A stretch of 64,000 bases of DNA, from positions 1 through 64,000 of the forward strand of contig CCNB01000043.1 in assembly GCA_000824785.1 (NCBI GenBank), written 5' to 3'. The notes beneath the pieces were generated by a model. The model was not told where the DNA came from, ran no database searches, and saw only the letters and a list, made by a program, of their open reading frames with translations. The translations under genes were made by a program, and so were the position numbers. Shown here piece by piece: positions 44,065 through 51,871 of this stretch (its first letter is position 1; each line of letters starts with the position of its first letter). The stretch comes from Mesorhizobium plurifarium (GTDB lineage Bacteria > Pseudomonadota > Alphaproteobacteria > Rhizobiales > Rhizobiaceae).

Positions 44065-45375
44065 ATGGCTCTCTCCGACGTGAAATGCCGCAACACCCGG
44101 CCCGCGTCCAAGCTCCAGAAGCTATCCGACGGCGGCGGGCTGCAGCTATGGGTCCAGCCGTCGGGAACAAGGCTATGGCGCCTCGCCTATCGGTTCGACG
44201 GGAAGCAGAAGCTGCTGTCTCTGGGCAGCTATCCTGTCATTTCTCTCGCTGATGCCCGCCAAGCGCGCGATGAAGCCAAACGCCTCCTCAAGGCTGGTGC
44301 CGACCCGGCCCAGCAGCGCAAATTCCAGAAAGCTAGTTCGCCAAAAGACACCTTTCGCTCAATCGCAGACGAATATGTTGAGAAGCTGAAGAAGGAAGGA
44401 CGTGCCGATCGAACGATCAGCAAAGTCAAATGGCTCCTCGACTTTGCCTATCCGACAATCGGCGACGAGTGCATTCGGGAGATCGATACCGCTACCATCC
44501 TTACCGCCCTTCGTCGCGTGGAGGTTCGCGGTCGATACGAGTCGGCCAGGCGCCTACGCTCAACAATCGGCACTGTGTTTCGATTCGCAATCGCGACAGC
44601 ACGCGCCGAGGCAGATCCGACGATCGCCCTCAGGGGCGCGCTCATCAGCCCGACGGTCACGCCTCGTGCCGCGATTACCGATCCTAAGGCCTTGGGCGGC
44701 TTGCTGAGGGCGGTGGATGCATTTGACGGACAGCCAACAACCAGAGCCGCCCTGAGGCTGATGGCAATGCTGTTTCCCCGCCCGGGTGAGCTGCGCGCGG
44801 CAGAATGGGGAGAGTTCGATTTCGAAAGCTCGGTGTGGATCATTCCTGAAGCACGCATGAAAATGCGAAGGCCGCACCGCGTACCCCTTTCAAAGCAGGC
44901 AGTAAGCGTCCTGACCTCGCTTAAAGAACTCTCTGGTGGTGGATCGCTGCTGTTTCCTAGTGTTCGATCGGATTCGCGTCCGATTTCCGACAACACACTT
45001 AACGCCGCGCTGCGCCGTATGGGCTACGGCAAGGAGGAAGCTACCGCGCACGGTTTTCGAGCAACGGCATCAACCCTGCTAAACGAATGCGGAAAATGGC
45101 ATCCGGACGCCATCGAACGGCAGCTGGCCCACATTGAGAACAACAACGTTCGTCGTGCCTACGCCCGGGCAGAGCATTGGGAAGAGCGCGTCAAGATGAT
45201 GCAATGGTGGGCCGATTACCTGGATGAACTCGAGAGCAAAAACGCGCGGGTAATCTCAATCGTGGGGCGCGGCAAGCCTGTTGTCCATACACGACCGCGG
45301 GAGTCCACTCGGAACCCAACAGCCACAGTTCACCAAAAATCGAGGCGAATCTTCAACCTCCGAAAATCACATTAA
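44065..45375 (+). CDS. P4-type tyrosine integrase next to tRNA-Phe
   Basis: This 436-residue protein has the DUF4102 N-terminus of P4-like integrases (LSDVKCRNTRPASKLQKLSDGGGLQLWVQPSGTRLWRLAYR ... LSLGSYPVISLADARQARDEAKRLL), a core-binding domain and the catalytic domain. Catalytic residues: Arg in RPGELRAAEW, His-Gly-Phe-Arg in AHGFRATAST, His in QLAHIENN, Tyr in RRAYARAEHW. All appear intact. It reads away from the tRNA. Confidence 0.92.
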   Translation: MALSDVKCRNTRPASKLQKLSDGGGLQLWVQPSGTRLWRLAYRFDGKQKLLSLGSYPVISLADARQARDEAKRLLKAGADPAQQRKFQKASSPKDTFRSIADEYVEKLKKEGRADRTISKVKWLLDFAYPTIGDECIREIDTATILTALRRVEVRGRYESARRLRSTIGTVFRFAIATARAEADPTIALRGALISPTVTPRAAITDPKALGGLLRAVDAFDGQPTTRAALRLMAMLFPRPGELRAAEWGEFDFESSVWIIPEARMKMRRPHRVPLSKQAVSVLTSLKELSGGGSLLFPSVRSDSRPISDNTLNAALRRMGYGKEEATAHGFRATASTLLNECGKWHPDAIERQLAHIENNNVRRAYARAEHWEERVKMMQWWADYLDELESKNARVISIVGRGKPVVHTRPRESTRNPTATVHQKSRRIFNLRKSH

Positions 45376-45826
45376 CAGCCGAAGATGCCGAAGATGCCGA
45401 AGCTGGCGTGAGATGGTGGGTCCGGTATATCCTTATCTCGTATGGTCTGGCGGGCCTAGTTGCAAGAATTCGGATTGAGGGTCCGCGCTGCGCGAGACCA
45501 CGTCGACCTGAAAAGGATAAGATGCAAGTACGTTGGTTGCGGGGACAGGCTTCGAGCTTTGTCCAAACTTCTCCAATTCCATGGTTTTGCCGAGGATCGA
45601 CAAAGTCAAGGATGCCGATCAGTTCGGCGTAGCTCTCCCTCGCAGCAATTTCGTGGTGGGGACCTATCACGCCGTGGTTTAGATTAATCCCATCGCTGGC
45701 ACCCCAACGCACGTTCGATAACGGTCTGGAAGATCCGGATTTGGGCGGGGCGAAACGGACGTACTCCTCGGCAGCGTCTCCCCCAGTCCTCCAGGTGCGC
45801 TATGCCGCCTTCCCCCGCTATTTTCT
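45376..45826. other. intergenic region between the integrase and the abiE promoter
   Basis: This holds a short GATGCCGAA direct repeat (near 45384-45401), a 13-bp partial match to the tRNA-Ile 3' end at 45413-45425, and no gene I can support. Lower GC than the flanking genes fits horizontally acquired DNA. Confidence 0.5.
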
Positions 45827-45856
45827 TTGAAATTCTCAAAATATGTGTACTCTAAA
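45827..45856 (+). promoter_or_regulatory. predicted promoter of the abiE pair
   Basis: TTGAAA at 45827-45832, an 18-bp spacer, then TCTAAA at 45851-45856. The region is AT-rich compared with its surroundings. The predicted start near 45863 lies just before an inverted repeat at 45875-45902. Confidence 0.45.
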
Positions 45857-45874
45857 TACCCCAAACGAGGCAAC

Positions 45875-45902
45875 ATCAAAGAGCCACCCTCGTCTCTTTG
45901 AT
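45875..45902. promoter_or_regulatory. perfect inverted repeat upstream of abiEi, candidate AbiEi operator
   Basis: Nine-base arms ATCAAAGAG and CTCTTTGAT are separated by 10 bp, one helical turn apart between arm edges. It ends 11 bp before the ATG. AbiEi antitoxins in known AbiE systems bind inverted repeats at their own promoter and repress it, so this is a good candidate operator. Confidence 0.6.
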
Positions 45903-45913
45903 AACGATCTATC

Positions 45914-46744
45914 ATGATTACCATGGGTACACTGAAAGAAGACAAGCTAAAGAGCGTTCTCGAAGCCGTCCCCGCCGGCTTTGTCGTGGACGCGCCCTGG
46001 CTGGAAGCCCACGGCGTCAGCCGCTTCCTGACCCGCAAGTATATAGACAGCGGCTGGCTGGAGCGGCTTGAGCGCGGCGTATTTCGCCGCCCGGCGCCGC
46101 AACCCATCCCGCTCGACTGGCAAACTTGCCTGCTGTCCCTCCAGCACATCATGAACTATCAAATCCACGCGGGCGGCGTCACCGCGCTAGCCTTGCAAGG
46201 GTTCAGCCACTACCTGCCGCTCGGGGGCCGCGCCCGAGCCTGGCTGTACGGCGACGGAATGCCGACATGGCTGCCGCGCCTGAAGCTCGATGCGCCGCTG
46301 ATCACCCGTGGCCTGTCACTGTTCGGCGATCCCACTCTCGGGCTAACGGACAACAAATCAGGTGACCCGGGTACGACGCTGCCCTGGGGATGGGCCTTGC
46401 GTCTCTCGTCCCCGGAACGCGCCATCATTGAAGCGCTGGACGAGTTGCCGGACAACGAAAGCTTTCACAACCTCGACATGGTGTTTGAAGGGCTTGCGAC
46501 GCTAAGCCCGCGCCGGCTCACGGCGCTGTTGCAGAGCTGCCGGAAGATCAAGGTCATACGCCTGTTCTTCGTCTTTGCCGACCGCCACAATCACGCGTGG
46601 CGGCAGCATCTGAATCCCGATGAGTTCCAGTTCGGCACCGGAGACCGCGCCCTGGTGAAGGGCGGCAAAATTCACCCCCGGTACCGCATCATGGTGCCGA
46701 CGGAGTTTGTTCAAGCGAAAAAGGATGGTGCCGATGGCCCGTGA
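45914..46744 (+). CDS. abiEi: AbiEi-type antitoxin (type IV toxin-antitoxin)
   Basis: This 276-residue protein has an N-terminal winged helix (GFVVDAPWLEAHGVSRFLTRKYIDSGWLERLERGVFRRP) and an AbiEi-like middle (ISAEP-type region GGVTALALQGFSHYLPLG ... SSPERAIIEALDELPDNES). In AbiE systems the antitoxin represses the operon and counters the nucleotidyltransferase without direct binding. It overlaps the abiEii gene. The first ATG is at 45914; a second in-frame ATG at 45923 is possible. Confidence 0.82.
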   Translation: MITMGTLKEDKLKSVLEAVPAGFVVDAPWLEAHGVSRFLTRKYIDSGWLERLERGVFRRPAPQPIPLDWQTCLLSLQHIMNYQIHAGGVTALALQGFSHYLPLGGRARAWLYGDGMPTWLPRLKLDAPLITRGLSLFGDPTLGLTDNKSGDPGTTLPWGWALRLSSPERAIIEALDELPDNESFHNLDMVFEGLATLSPRRLTALLQSCRKIKVIRLFFVFADRHNHAWRQHLNPDEFQFGTGDRALVKGGKIHPRYRIMVPTEFVQAKKDGADGP

Positions 46745-47654
46745 AGTCTACGCCGCCCAGGTCGGCCTTCTCGTCCGCCTGCTGCCCTTCATCGCACAGG
46801 AGGAAGTGTTCGCCCTTAAAGGCGGGACCGCCATCAACCTGTTCTACCGGGATATGCCGCGCCTTTCAGTGGATATCGACCTCACCTACCTGCCGGTACG
46901 CGAGCGGGCCGAGAGCCTTGCCGACATCGACGAAACGCTCAACCGGATCGTCGCCGCCGCCACACGCGGCATACCCAAGCTCGATGCCCGCCGCATCGAG
47001 GGGGGCGGCGGCGGCGCGACCCGCATCCGCGCGCACCTTGATGGTGCCGAGGTCAAGATAGAAACCTCACCCGTGACGCGCGGCGTCGTCCACGATCCCG
47101 AGAAGCGCACCGTATCGCCCGCCGTCGAGGACGAGTTCGGCTTCGCTTCGATTCAGGTTGTGTCATTCGAGGACTTGTTCGGAGGCAAGCTTCACGCGGC
47201 CGTTGATCGCCAGCATCCGCGCGACCTGTTCGACGTGAAGCTGCTGTACGAAAACGAAGGCTTTACCGATGCGCTGTTCCGCACGTTCCTGGTTTATGTG
47301 GCGAGTTCGCCCCGGCCGGTACAGGAACTGATTAAGCCGAATCTCAGCCCGCTCGACAAACCCTTCGTGCAGGAGTTCGCCGGTATGACCACGATCCCGG
47401 TCACCATCGAAGATCTCGCCGCGGCCCGGGACCGGCTGCTGGCGGACATTGACAGCCGGATGGACGACACCGCGCGCGAATTCCTGATCGCGCTGCACGA
47501 CGGCGAACCGGACTTCGAGGCCATCGGCCTGCCCCTGGCTGCTAACCTCCCCGCGATCCGCTGGAAGCTCCTGAACCTGAAAAAGCTCATAGCGGAAAAT
47601 CCGGACAAGCATGCTGAACAGAAGGCAGAGCTTCTAGAAAAGCTTTCCCGCTAA
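46734..47654 (+). CDS. abiEii: AbiEii-type nucleotidyltransferase toxin
   Basis: This 306-residue protein has the AbiEii/MenT nucleotidyltransferase motifs: the GGTAINLFYRD glycine motif (about residue 30), the catalytic SVDIDLTYLP (Asp-x-Asp) and the third carboxylate region around EVKIETSP. The family signature GGKLHAAVDRQHPRDLFDVKLL is also present. Such toxins transfer nucleotides to tRNA and halt growth on phage infection. The ATG at 46734 has AAAAAGG 9-10 nt upstream and overlaps abiEi by 11 bp; the frame extends nine codons further. Confidence 0.88.
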   Translation: MAREVYAAQVGLLVRLLPFIAQEEVFALKGGTAINLFYRDMPRLSVDIDLTYLPVRERAESLADIDETLNRIVAAATRGIPKLDARRIEGGGGGATRIRAHLDGAEVKIETSPVTRGVVHDPEKRTVSPAVEDEFGFASIQVVSFEDLFGGKLHAAVDRQHPRDLFDVKLLYENEGFTDALFRTFLVYVASSPRPVQELIKPNLSPLDKPFVQEFAGMTTIPVTIEDLAAARDRLLADIDSRMDDTAREFLIALHDGEPDFEAIGLPLAANLPAIRWKLLNLKKLIAENPDKHAEQKAELLEKLSR

Positions 47655-48339
47655 AGGGACCATCGCAGAGTGAAAATGGAGGGCTCCTGGCGCTTTGACA
47701 TACCCGGTCCCCATATCGCTGGAAACCGTGCGCGCATTCGACACGAGTCCTGCGTATGCGGCGACAGATTGCGGACTTGCATGTCGTTGTCATGCGCAAC
47801 GGAAGCGGGGTCATCAAACGGCTCCTTGGAATAGAGGTGGCGCTGCGCGTGGGCAGCAGCGTCACCTTGCCTGAAGCAAGTCCCTATGAGCCGGCCGATT
47901 ACGTCCGACCAATCAGGCCAGGATGCCTCGCCTGCACTGGATTAATGACCTCCGAGCAAGACTTTCCCGCGAAGCGAGTTCGTCAATTTGATACTTAACC
48001 GTCAATCACGATAAACCGGAGATATCGACCTAGCGCATAGAACCTGCGCCCGCCCCTCGATAACAGTCCTCAAGATAACGCGCTCAAAGTCCGGGCTGCG
48101 ATCCATCCGTTTCCCACCTCGCTACCAGTTTGCACCGAATCGGCTTGGCCAACGGCTTCCGCCTTACGTGACCTTCTTTTCTAAATGAGGACGATCTCGT
48201 CGCTGCGGAAACCGTACAGGGATAGACTTTGTGCTTCGACACCAACACGCCCGGGGTATAAGGACTCCTCGACATAACAAGCCGTCCAACCTTTGGAATG
48301 CTCACGTCGCCGCAGGCACCAGCCACAGGGGCGGCGTCC
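47655..48339. other. 685-bp region after abiEii
   Basis: I see no supported gene, no repeat with a clear partner and no strong terminator. A plus-strand frame at 47756-47998 has poor codon character. It probably holds degraded mobile-element DNA. Confidence 0.5.
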
Positions 48340-48591
48340 ATGAAAAATGACGGAATTTCGTATCCGCCACGAGGCCTTTCTCGTGAAGAGTCGGCCCGGT
48401 ATGTTGGTGTTGGATCGACTCTTTTTGATGAGATGGTCGCTGATGGACGTATGCCAAAACCTAAGCGCATCAACAGCCGTGCCGTCTGGGATCGTGTAGC
48501 TCTCGACATCGCCTTCACGTCGTTGCCCGACAAAGACAACGGTCTCCAAGAGTTGTTGGAGCGAAGCAGGCGAGACGAGCAAAAAAGATAA
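48340..48591 (+). CDS. AlpA-like small DNA-binding protein
   Basis: This 83-residue protein resembles AlpA/excisionase-type winged-helix regulators: PPRGLSREESARYVGVGSTLFDEMVADGRMPKPKRINSRAVWDRVALDIAFTSL. AlpA proteins control integrase or act in excision of prophage-like elements. The ATG at 48340 is my choice; an ATG 14 codons upstream extends the frame without a site. It precedes the HTH gene and integrase, fitting a phage-like control block. Confidence 0.72.
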   Translation: MKNDGISYPPRGLSREESARYVGVGSTLFDEMVADGRMPKPKRINSRAVWDRVALDIAFTSLPDKDNGLQELLERSRRDEQKR

Positions 48592-48595
48592 GAAA

Positions 48596-48625
48596 TACGC
48601 TGATTGCGTATACGCTGAATGCGTA
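48596..48625. promoter_or_regulatory. two tandem palindromes, candidate operator
   Basis: Two adjacent 15-bp units, TACGCTGATTGCGTA and TACGCTGAATGCGTA, differ at one base. Each is itself palindromic (TACGC-N5-GCGTA). They end 23 bp before the GTG start of the HTH gene, so they may be its autoregulatory operator. Confidence 0.65.
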
Positions 48626-48648
48626 GTAAAGTATCGAGAAGGCGTTAC

Positions 48649-48870
48649 GTGAGCGAGAACGAGAAGCTTGCCCAAGAAGTGAAAGCCTGGCGGGCCAAGG
48701 AAGGGCTTACTGCCGAAGCTGCGGCCAAGGCGTTTGGAATACCGAAGCGCACGTTTGAGGGGATCGAGCAAGGCAGAGGCTTCCCATATCCCCTCCTCCT
48801 GCGCGTTGCGATGAAAAGCAATGCTCTTTCACTCAAGGCAATGCAGGAGAAATCATCGCTTAGCGACTAA
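48649..48870 (+). CDS. small helix-turn-helix (XRE-like) protein
   Basis: This 73-residue protein has an HTH of Cro/CI type: EKLAQEVKAWRAKEGLTAEAAAKAFGIPKRTFEGIEQGRGFPYPLLLRVAM. I use the GTG at 48649 (AAGG upstream). The ATG at 48619 lies within the tandem palindrome and would need translation of the operator. It probably regulates the AlpA/integrase block. Confidence 0.65.
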   Translation: MSENEKLAQEVKAWRAKEGLTAEAAAKAFGIPKRTFEGIEQGRGFPYPLLLRVAMKSNALSLKAMQEKSSLSD

Positions 48871-48900
48871 CTTCAGCAGAATTGCCGGCGGGAGACTTCA

Positions 48901-50091
48901 ATGGCCAGACCCTTCAAGGACGACAGCTATCCCGGCGTCTCTTCGCGGATCAAGAACGGCAAGATCGTTTATCGCTATCGGGCCAAAGGCATGCCGGAAA
49001 TCCGGCTTCCCGGTAAGCCGGGTGATCCGGAATTCGAAGCCGAATTTCAAAGGGCGACGCAGGGTTTAGGGAAGAATGCTGCGATCATCGATCTGCCTGG
49101 CCGAGCGCTACCAAAAACCTTCGGCCATGCGGCGCGCCGGCTTGAGACGACTATGGAGTGGCTGGATTATGACGAAGCCACGCAGCGCAAGAACGTGCGC
49201 CTGATAGAGCGCTTTCTGAACCTGAAGGTTGATCCAAAATACCCACTGACCTGGCGCGATACGCCGGTCGAACACCTCGACGCGGATCGGCTTCGCGCGA
49301 TCATCGAAGGCATCTTTGCGACAAATCGTACGGTTGCCAAGCACATGCTGGTAGCCATCAAGAAACTGCTGTGGGTCGCGATCAAGGTTGAGAAATGGAT
49401 CAAGCCGCAAGACGATCCCTCGCTATCTATTCGTGTGCGTGTGCCCAAGTCCACCAGCAATCCTGCTTGGCCGGTCGCAATCCGCGGGAAATTCGAGGCT
49501 CGGCATCCGATCGGCACGGCCGCGCGCACATGTTACGCGCTGGGTTTCTGGCTCGGAAACCGGCGCGGCGATATCGCCGCTCTGGAGTGGGAGGACCTCG
49601 TCACCGAGGAGATTGAACTGTTCGACGGCTCGCTCGAGTTGATCGAAGCGTTTGCCTTCCGTCAAAGGAAGAACCGCAACCGCCACGGCGGAAGGGAGAT
49701 GTTCATTCCAATCGTCGACAAGCTGGCGGCGGCTCTGGAGCCGCTCGACCGATCGCAGGGCGGCACCGTTTTGAAAACTTCCTACAAGCGGGCGTTCTCC
49801 GAAAAGAGCCTGACCGGCATGATGCAGCATTGGACCCGCCAGGCGGGAATTCCGGACGGCTACACGCTTCATGGCTTGCGTCGCACCTTCGGCACCTACC
49901 TGGCTGAATGCAACATCCAGGCGAGAGCCATCATGGAGGCGATGGGCCATTCCTCCATGACCGTGACTGACGACTATGTGCGTGAGGCAAACAAGAAGCG
50001 GATCGCGGTGGATATCGCTCGGGCCATCAATCAGCGCGAGGCCAAACGCGATGCCATGCAGCAGCGAACTGTCCTGCGAGTCGTCAAGTGA
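48901..50091 (+). CDS. tyrosine site-specific integrase next to tRNA-Ile(CAT)
   Basis: This 396-residue integrase is distinct from the other two. It has a short arm-type N-terminus (KDDSYPGVSSRIKNGKIVYRYRAKG), a core-binding domain and a catalytic domain: Arg in LGNRRGDIAALEW (about residue 220), His-Gly-Leu-Arg-Arg in LHGLRRTFGTYLAE (about 323), GHSSMTVTDDYVREA with His and Tyr (about 349 and 358). All catalytic residues are present. Its stop lies 110 bp from the tRNA 3' end, so that tRNA is the likely target. Confidence 0.92.
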   Translation: MARPFKDDSYPGVSSRIKNGKIVYRYRAKGMPEIRLPGKPGDPEFEAEFQRATQGLGKNAAIIDLPGRALPKTFGHAARRLETTMEWLDYDEATQRKNVRLIERFLNLKVDPKYPLTWRDTPVEHLDADRLRAIIEGIFATNRTVAKHMLVAIKKLLWVAIKVEKWIKPQDDPSLSIRVRVPKSTSNPAWPVAIRGKFEARHPIGTAARTCYALGFWLGNRRGDIAALEWEDLVTEEIELFDGSLELIEAFAFRQRKNRNRHGGREMFIPIVDKLAAALEPLDRSQGGTVLKTSYKRAFSEKSLTGMMQHWTRQAGIPDGYTLHGLRRTFGTYLAECNIQARAIMEAMGHSSMTVTDDYVREANKKRIAVDIARAINQREAKRDAMQQRTVLRVVK

Positions 50092-50135
50092 TCAGATAAT
50101 CGAGCCGGAACAAACCGTGGCCGACGTTGCATAGC

Positions 50136-50168
50136 TGGGCCCATAATGGGCCCAAAACGTTTTGGGCC
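50136..50168. promoter_or_regulatory. two overlapping palindromes between integrase and tRNA
   Basis: TGGGCCCAT-A-ATGGGCCCA at 50136-50154 overlaps GGCCCAAAACGTTTTGGGCC at 50149-50168. Both are perfect. They lie 34 bp from the tRNA 3' end, whose acceptor also contains TGGGCCC. They may be integrase or excisionase arm sites, or a terminator without a T-run. Confidence 0.45.
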
Positions 50169-50201
50169 GAGGCCAGTTTTCATCAATGAAATCAAAGGTC
50201 A

Positions 50202-50277
50202 TGGTGGGCCCGGAGGGACTCGAACCCCCAACCAAGCGGTTATGAGCCGCCGGCTCTAACCATTGAGCTACAGGCCC
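50202..50277 (-). tRNA. tRNA with CAT anticodon, probably tRNA-Ile2
   Basis: The minus strand starts GGGCCTGTAGCTCAATGG and ends with CGGGCCC-ACCA. The anticodon arm CGGCTCATAACCG gives CAT. The stem-loop and variable region (GGCTCATAACCGCTTGGTTG) resemble the minor Ile2 tRNA, whose C34 is modified to lysidine, more than elongator tRNA-Met; that assignment is from recalled patterns. CCA is encoded. Confidence 0.85.
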
Positions 50278-50496
50278 CACGCGCGCTGGCTTAGTGTTTT
50301 TCTTGTCGTCGCACAAGGCTTTCGAAAGCGCTGGCACAAAACGCCAAAATCAGCCCATATTCGCGCCGTAGAGCGGCCTGCGCCCATAGGGCGCGAAACA
50401 GGTCCGGCCCTTGCGCCGCACTGCCGGGAACGATGCCTTTGCGGGTCGAGGCAGATGCGGCTCAGGGCTGTGGACCGCAGACTTCGAGGAGTTTTC

Positions 50497-51207
50497 ATGA
50501 CCAGACATTTTTTGCCCATCGCGCTCGCTGCCGCGGTCGCGTTTCCGGCGCTGGCAAGCGCCGCCGACACCCAGCCGCCGCCCCGCATCATCGTGTCGGG
50601 CGAAGGCGAAGCGACGGTGGCGCCGGACATGGCGATCCTTTCGCTCAGCGTCATGCGCGAGGCCAAGAGCGCGCGCGAAGCGCTCGATGCCAATAATGAC
50701 GCCATGGCGGCGGTGATCGCGGCGATGAAATCCGCGGGCATTGCCGAACGCGACCTGCAGACTGCCGGCATACAGATCAACCCGCGCTACAACTACACCA
50801 ACAAGGCCGACGGCAGCCAGGAGGCGCAGCTCGTTGCCTACCAGGTGACCAACACGCTGTCGGTGCGCGTGCGCGATGTCGACAAGACGGGCGAGATTCT
50901 CGACAAGGCGGTGTCGCTGGGCGTCAATCAGGGTGGCGGCATCGCCTTCACCAATGACGATCCGAAGGCGACGATCACCGAGGCGCGCAAGAAGGCCGTC
51001 GCCGACGCCATGGCCAAGGCAAAGACGCTTGCGGAAGCGGCGGGCGTCAGCCTGGGCAAGGTGCTCGAGATCACCGACCAGAATACCGCGCCGGCGCCGA
51101 TGCCGATGGCGGCCAAGTCGTTCGATGCGGCGCGTTCGGCCGTCCCGGTGCAGGCCGGCGAGAATTCCTACAACGTCCAGGTCACGGTCACCTTTGAGCT
51201 GAAGTAA
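50497..51207 (+). CDS. SIMPL-domain (DUF541) periplasmic protein
   Basis: This 236-residue protein has a signal peptide (RHFLPIALAAAVAFPALASAAD) and the DUF541/SIMPL domain: PRIIVSGEGEATVAPDMAILSLSVMREAKSAREALDANNDAM ... LQTAGIQINPRYNY ... ARKKAVADAMAKAKTLAEAAGVSLGKVLEI. Members include the Brucella 26-kDa periplasmic immunogenic protein (BP26) and E. coli YggE. Function is unclear; some form ring-like oligomers. The ATG at 50497 follows GAGGA; the frame runs through the tRNA region upstream and is cut there. Confidence 0.88.
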   Translation: MTRHFLPIALAAAVAFPALASAADTQPPPRIIVSGEGEATVAPDMAILSLSVMREAKSAREALDANNDAMAAVIAAMKSAGIAERDLQTAGIQINPRYNYTNKADGSQEAQLVAYQVTNTLSVRVRDVDKTGEILDKAVSLGVNQGGGIAFTNDDPKATITEARKKAVADAMAKAKTLAEAAGVSLGKVLEITDQNTAPAPMPMAAKSFDAARSAVPVQAGENSYNVQVTVTFELK

Positions 51208-51243
51208 CGACCGGCCGGCGCCGCAGACGCGCCACCGGCACGC

Positions 51244-51280
51244 AAAAAAGCCCCGGAGGATCGACCCTCCGGGGCTTTTT
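51244..51280 (+). terminator. intrinsic terminator of the SIMPL gene
   Basis: An A-rich run, then GCCCCGGAGG-ATCGAC-CCTCCGGGGC followed by TTTTT. The perfect 10-bp stem and T-tract make it a strong Rho-independent terminator, 37 bp after the stop. The A/T flanks could let it work on both strands. Confidence 0.9.
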
Positions 51281-51407
51281 CGAGCCGCGCCTCACCTCGA
51301 GGGGCTCCGCTAGTCGATTGATCTTCGCAGAAGATCATATCTCATAGGCGATCCCGCAGGGGGATCGTCCGCACGGGCGATCCTCGCGAAGGGTCGCCCT
51401 TTCAGCC

Positions 51408-51761
51408 TCAGCGATAGATGATCGGGCAGCCGCGCTCGTTGGCGAACACCACCACCACGCGGTCGCCATACTGGCGGCCGGCGACCTTCACCGTGCGACG
51501 GCTGATGTCGACGATGCGGACGCGATGCAGACCCATGCGCTCGGCTTTGTCGAGGGCGCGGTCCGGCGAGCAGCCACGCCAGTCCCGATCGCGACGCCAG
51601 TCGCGGCGATAGCCGTCGTCGTCGCCGGTGTAGATGCCGAAACGCGGGTCGTGCCTGTCCCCGAAACCGAGATAGAGGCTGTCCGCATGCGCCGGAATGG
51701 CGGCCAAGGCGCCAAGTCCGACCAGGGCCGAAAGGGCTGCCGTCTTGATCGTGTTGAACAT
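51408..51761 (-). CDS. small secreted protein of unknown function
   Basis: This 117-residue protein has a signal peptide (MFNTIKTAALSALVGLGALAAIPAHA, cleavage near residue 26). The mature part is basic and Asp/Arg-rich in the middle (YRRDWRRDRDWRGCSPDRAL) and ends with two segments (HRVRIVDISRRTVKVAGRQYGDRVVVVFANERGCPIIY) typical of small rhizobial exported proteins. Two cysteines may pair. The ATG at 51761 follows AAGGAGAGAAG; the longer frame upstream is rejected. The hairpin array lies upstream of it. Confidence 0.72.
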   Translation of the reverse strand: MFNTIKTAALSALVGLGALAAIPAHADSLYLGFGDRHDPRFGIYTGDDDGYRRDWRRDRDWRGCSPDRALDKAERMGLHRVRIVDISRRTVKVAGRQYGDRVVVVFANERGCPIIYR

Positions 51762-51871
51762 CGTCTTCTCTCCTTGTTGTGGGCTGTCGCCCTTAGAACC
51801 GATGATGGGAAAATGCCTTTTTGCGTCTGAATTTTCCGCGAACCGGCCATTCATGTCCGGTTCATGTAAGC

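Noticed and set aside
44065..45375. Direct repeat of the tRNA-Phe 3' end marking a second island
   Set aside because: I looked for the 3' end of tRNA-Phe downstream and saw no copy up to 50 kb, so no element ends can be given for this integrase.
47756..47998. 80-codon plus-strand frame after abiEii
   Set aside because: No site, no domain, and poor codon character in a region with other similar random frames.
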